9,129 nucleotides of DNA. It comes from Fidelibacterota bacterium. GTDB taxonomy: Bacteria; Marinisomatota; Marinisomatia; Marinisomatales; Marinisomataceae. A program made the position numbers and the translations under genes. The stretch's first letter is position 1; each line of letters begins with the position of its first letter. Where the stretch lies: NCBI GenBank assembly GCA_012963075.1, contig DTWI01000187.1:1-9129 (forward strand), read 5' to 3'. This document shows, in pieces, positions 6,250 to 9,129 of the stretch. The notes under the pieces were generated by a model. It searched no databases. It had not been told where the DNA came from and saw only the letters and a list, made by a program, of their open reading frames with translations.

Positions 6250-7347
6250 ATGGATAAAAATCAAATACTAGAAAAATTAAAAACGGTTAATTACCCCGGA
6301 TTTAATCGTGACATTGTTTCTTTTGGGATGATAAAAGATATTGTTATTGACCATAAAACAATAACCTTATTTTTGTCTATTTCTTCTTCTAATAATAAGA
6401 AAAAAGATCAGTTAATCTCTGAAATTCACAAAACATTAGATAACTCCGACTATGATATAAAAATAAAAATATTAGATAGTGCACCACGTAAAACTGTTGA
6501 CACATCAAATAAAGATAGAAATGTTGAAGGTAACATAAAAAAAATTATTGCGATTGCAAGTGGAAAAGGCGGTGTTGGTAAATCAACAATTGCATTAAAC
6601 TTGGCTGCTGCACTATCAAATGCTGGTTGCAAAACTGGTTTACTTGATTTAGATATTTATGGCCCATCTCTTCCTATTACTATGGGTATTAATGAAAATC
6701 CAGAAGTCAATGACAGCAAAAAAATTATCCCACTTGAAAAAAATAACTTAAAACTAATGAGTTTTGGATTTATTAGCGGGAATCAGGCTCCTGTGGTTTG
6801 GAGAGGTCCATTAGTAGCAAAAATGACGGAACAATTTTTTAGAGATGTTGTTTGGGGAGATTTAGATTATTTAATTCTTGATTTACCGCCAGGAACTGGC
6901 GATGTTCAGTTGACTCTTTCACAAAAAATACCACTTGATGGAGCAATTATTGTAACCACACCAAACGATATTGCATTAGCGGATGTAAGAAAAGGTGCCG
7001 ATATGTTTAGAAAAGTGAAAACAGATTTACTAGGGGTTGTTGAAAACATGTCTTATATGAACATTAAGGGCGTAGCGGTTAATAGTGCAGATTCACATAT
7101 TGTTGTTAATGATGAAAAAATCCTAGTGGGAAATGATGGTTCGTTTCAATTGAAATTCCATCTTTTCAAAAAAGGTGGAGGTTTAGACGAAAGTAAAAGA
7201 TTAAATATTCCATTTTTAGCTGAAATTCCGTATTCGAACGATTTAATGAAATCTATTGATGATGGTAATCCTATTGTCTTCCAAGAAAAAGATTCTGAAA
7301 TTAAAAATATTTTTGTTGATTTAGCAAAAAAAGTAATGTCATTATGA
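6250..7347 (+). CDS. mrp: Mrp/ApbC/Nbp35-family P-loop ATPase lacking the CxxC motif
   Basis: A 365-residue cytosolic protein related to iron-sulfur cluster carriers. The N-terminal MIP18/DUF59 domain (about 1-75) includes NYPGFNRDIVSFGMI (14-28). The deviant Walker A is GKGGVGKST (105-113), the following switch is DLDIYGPS (133-140), and the Walker B region is LILDLPPGTGD (218-228). NQAPVVWRGP (188-197) is a family hallmark. Normally ENMSY is followed by a CxxC pair that binds a 4Fe-4S cluster across the dimer. Here ENMSYM (265-270) leads into a roughly 40-residue segment without cysteine (271-311), then a GGG-like return to the usual C-terminal end. The whole protein has one cysteine, Cys127, behind Walker A. 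It can therefore be an ATPase of this family, but cluster binding in the classical way looks impossible (inference). It lies 13 bp after the sulfatase and overlaps uppS by 4 bp. No Shine-Dalgarno precedes the start. Confidence 0.93.
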   Translation: MDKNQILEKLKTVNYPGFNRDIVSFGMIKDIVIDHKTITLFLSISSSNNKKKDQLISEIHKTLDNSDYDIKIKILDSAPRKTVDTSNKDRNVEGNIKKIIAIASGKGGVGKSTIALNLAAALSNAGCKTGLLDLDIYGPSLPITMGINENPEVNDSKKIIPLEKNNLKLMSFGFISGNQAPVVWRGPLVAKMTEQFFRDVVWGDLDYLILDLPPGTGDVQLTLSQKIPLDGAIIVTTPNDIALADVRKGADMFRKVKTDLLGVVENMSYMNIKGVAVNSADSHIVVNDEKILVGNDGSFQLKFHLFKKGGGLDESKRLNIPFLAEIPYSNDLMKSIDDGNPIVFQEKDSEIKNIFVDLAKKVMSL

Positions 7348-8054
7348 GTCTAAAATTAGAACATGAAAATAATTTACCTGTCCATATTGGTATTATAATG
7401 GATGGGAATGGTAGGTGGGCTACAAATCAAAAAATGAAAAGACTATTAGGCCACATTCAAGGAGTAGAAACAGTAAGAAGTATTGTAGAAGCGTGTGTTC
7501 GTCTGAAAATTGCTCATTTAACGCTTTACACTTTTTCTAAAGAAAATTGGCAAAGACCTAAAGAAGAAATCAACGATTTAATGTCATTGTTATCGTCTAG
7601 TTTAAAAAATGAATTAGAAAAGTTAAATAGGAACAATATTGCCTTAAAAGTCGTTGGAAAATTAGAGGATTTACCAGCCAAATTGCAGACATTAATTATG
7701 GAAGTTATTGAAAGTACAAAAAATAATACTGGGCTAGTTTTAACGCTGGCTCTTAGCTATGGTGGTCGTCAAGAAATTGTGGATGCTATAAATAAGATTA
7801 TTGCATCTAATGATGAATATATAGATGAAGAAATTTTTAAAAACTATCTATATGCCCCTACAATGCCAGATCCAGATTTAATTATTAGAACTGGCGGAGA
7901 AAGTAGATTAAGTAATTTTTTGTTATGGCAATCGGCCTATTCCGAAATTTACGTTAGTAAAAAAAATTGGCCTGAATTTGCAGAAGATGATTTAATTTCT
8001 GCCTTAAATAATTTTGGACAACGAAAAAGAAAATATGGTAAGGTTTTAAACTAA
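7344..8054 (+). CDS. uppS: Undecaprenyl diphosphate synthase (cis-prenyltransferase)
   Basis: A 236-residue enzyme that extends farnesyl diphosphate with isopentenyl units in cis to C55 undecaprenyl diphosphate, precursor of the lipid carrier for peptidoglycan and other surface glycans. Motifs: HIGIIMDGNGRWA (14-26, catalytic Asp20), LTLYTFSKENWQRP (59-72), SYGGRQEI (138-145), IRTGGESRLSNFLLWQ (181-196) and YSEIYV (199-204, Glu201). These cover all five conserved regions, and the length is close to the usual 230-250. Its ATG overlaps the mrp stop as ATGA (7344-7347), so translation is probably coupled to mrp in the absence of a Shine-Dalgarno. An in-frame ATG further down would remove little, but the coupled start fits best. 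bamA begins 2 bp after its stop; cdsA, dxr and rseP, which separate the two in E. coli, are absent here. The direct uppS-bamA order is seen in Bacteroidetes-like genomes. Confidence 0.96.
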   Translation: MSLKLEHENNLPVHIGIIMDGNGRWATNQKMKRLLGHIQGVETVRSIVEACVRLKIAHLTLYTFSKENWQRPKEEINDLMSLLSSSLKNELEKLNRNNIALKVVGKLEDLPAKLQTLIMEVIESTKNNTGLVLTLALSYGGRQEIVDAINKIIASNDEYIDEEIFKNYLYAPTMPDPDLIIRTGGESRLSNFLLWQSAYSEIYVSKKNWPEFAEDDLISALNNFGQRKRKYGKVLN

Positions 8055-8056
8055 AA

Positions 8057-9129
8057 ATGAATAATAAGCATACGTTTGTTCTTTTTTTCTTATTGATTAC
8101 TGTTGGATTTGCTCAGGACGTAAATCTATACCGTGTTAATATTGAAGGAAATACAACTACTTCTGATAAAATGATTAAATATTCTGCAGGCTTGAGAGAT
8201 GGCACCACAATACAAAGAGCAGATATTTCAACAGCTTTGACAAGATTATGGGATCTTAACCTGTTTGATGATATCAATATTGTTCTTAACAATGAATCTG
8301 AATATGGAGTAGAGATTACTATTGAAGTCAAAGAAAGCCCAACGCTAAATAATATTATTTTCCGTGGAAATTCAATGAGAGAAGGAAGATTTACCGACAA
8401 AATTGATTTACGTATTGGGCAAAGAATAAGACCAAACTTTCTATCATCAGCAGAAGAAAAGATAAAAGAAATCTATCAAGAAGATGGATATTTTTCTGTA
8501 GAAGTTGAATCCTTTATTGAGGTTCCACAGGACACTTTAGTACGTAATGAATATGCTAGGGATGTTGTTTTTAGTATCAAAGAAAATGATAAATTTCGTC
8601 TTAGGAATATTAATTTTGTAGGAAACGATAATTTTTCAGATCGAAAATTAAAAAAAGAACTCAAAGATACAAAAGAACGAAAATGGTATAGTTTTTGGGT
8701 AAAAAGTTTTAATGAAAAATCATTTAAAGAAGATAAAGATATCTTAAAAGCATTTTATCAAAACGAAGGGTATCGTGATTTTAGTGTTTTGAAAGATACT
8801 TTAGTTATAAATGAAGACGATAATTCTCTGACACTTTTTTTAACAATAAATGAAGGAAACAAATATAAATATCGCAATTTTACATTTGAAGGAAATGAAA
8901 TTGCCAATTCTGAAACATTGGAAATACTTCTAGGCTTACAAGAAGGAGATTTGTATTCAAAAGAAAATTTTGAAAAATCTGTTTTTGAAGATATGATGAG
9001 TGTTTATAATAATGAAGGGTATATTTTTAGCAATGTTAATCCAGAAATTGTCCCTGTTGGTGAAGATTCAATTGATGTTAATTTTATTTTTAACGAAGGC
9101 AAGAAAGTATATATAAACAACATTTTTGT
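8057..9129 (+). CDS. bamA: Outer-membrane assembly factor BamA, N-terminal POTRA part (partial)
   Basis: The frame is open from the ATG at 8057 to the right edge: 357 complete codons with no stop. BamA is the central subunit of the complex that folds beta-barrel proteins into the outer membrane. A Sec signal peptide is clear: MNNKH, a hydrophobic core, and a likely cut after GFA (residue 19) before QDV. Four POTRA repeats follow, each opening with a beta-strand and a GN turn: about 22-93 (YRVNIEGN), 97-180 (NNIIFRGN), 182-270 (RNINFVGN) and 272-350 (RNFTFEGN). A fifth begins at about 351 with YINNIFV. Each repeat has a late helix ending in a DGY/EGY-type turn (QEDGYFS, QNEGYRD, NNEGYIF). The C-terminal beta-barrel, expected to be about 400 residues, lies beyond the window. 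A stand-alone TamA-like Omp85 protein is less likely, since TamA has three POTRA domains. The start is 2 bp after uppS with no Shine-Dalgarno. Confidence 0.93.
   Translation, partial: MNNKHTFVLFFLLITVGFAQDVNLYRVNIEGNTTTSDKMIKYSAGLRDGTTIQRADISTALTRLWDLNLFDDINIVLNNESEYGVEITIEVKESPTLNNIIFRGNSMREGRFTDKIDLRIGQRIRPNFLSSAEEKIKEIYQEDGYFSVEVESFIEVPQDTLVRNEYARDVVFSIKENDKFRLRNINFVGNDNFSDRKLKKELKDTKERKWYSFWVKSFNEKSFKEDKDILKAFYQNEGYRDFSVLKDTLVINEDDNSLTLFLTINEGNKYKYRNFTFEGNEIANSETLEILLGLQEGDLYSKENFEKSVFEDMMSVYNNEGYIFSNVNPEIVPVGEDSIDVNFIFNEGKKVYINNIF

Noticed and set aside
8113..8664. Two minus-strand open frames opposite bamA (95 and 62 codons)
   Set aside because: They are shadows of the POTRA-coding frame, which is clearly coding.
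1..9129. Possible defence system, mobile element, CRISPR array or RNA gene
   Set aside because: No transposase, integrase, spaced repeat array, tRNA-like or rRNA sequence was seen. Every gene but the left-edge one falls into a known housekeeping or transport/enzymatic family.

Overview
This window reads as a piece of ordinary chromosome from a low-G+C (by eye about one third G+C), Gram-negative, probably marine bacterium. The outer membrane is implied by a BamA gene with a signal peptide and POTRA repeats. Three things suggest the FCB superphylum (Bacteroidetes relatives, for example Marinimicrobia/SAR406): a eukaryote-type glutamine synthetase II, uppS sitting directly upstream of bamA, and an almost complete lack of Shine-Dalgarno sequences. 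The placement is inference from gene content and style; there is no rRNA or other phylogenetic marker here to confirm it.

Layout. Positions 1-182 hold the 5' end of a minus-strand gene for a small charged, probably coiled-coil protein that runs off the left edge. A 58-bp divergent gap then leads into a plus-strand run: glnII (241-1251), mutY with a C-terminal Nudix domain (1266-2300) and plsC-like acyltransferase (2312-3028), with gaps of 14 and 11 bp. A 12-TM major facilitator exporter lies on the minus strand (3021-4217); its 3' end overlaps plsC by 8 bp and its 5' end is 44 bp from the next plus-strand gene. From 4262 to the right edge everything is on the plus strand and tightly packed: 7Fe-type ferredoxin, membrane-anchored sulfatase, Mrp/ApbC-type P-loop ATPase, undecaprenyl diphosphate synthase (overlapping mrp by ATGA) and bamA (2 bp after uppS, cut by the window edge at residue 357).

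How the genes relate. The right-hand run looks like one transcription unit that starts from a clear sigma70-like promoter (TTGATT, 17 bp, TATAAT at 4222-4250). It ends in envelope biogenesis: UppS makes the lipid carrier precursor for peptidoglycan and other surface glycans, and BamA inserts outer-membrane proteins. MutY, the ferredoxin and Mrp belong to iron-sulfur families, although this Mrp has lost the usual cluster cysteines. GlnII assimilates ammonium.

I found no RNA genes, CRISPR array, insertion sequence, phage gene or defence cassette, and no gene-free stretch over about 60 bp. I do not see evidence for a previously undescribed multi-gene system. The points worth a second look are at protein and regulatory level: the cysteine-less Mrp with a replaced C-terminal segment, an apparently intact Nudix box inside MutY, the near-leaderless ferredoxin transcript, and Shine-Dalgarno use restricted to glnII.
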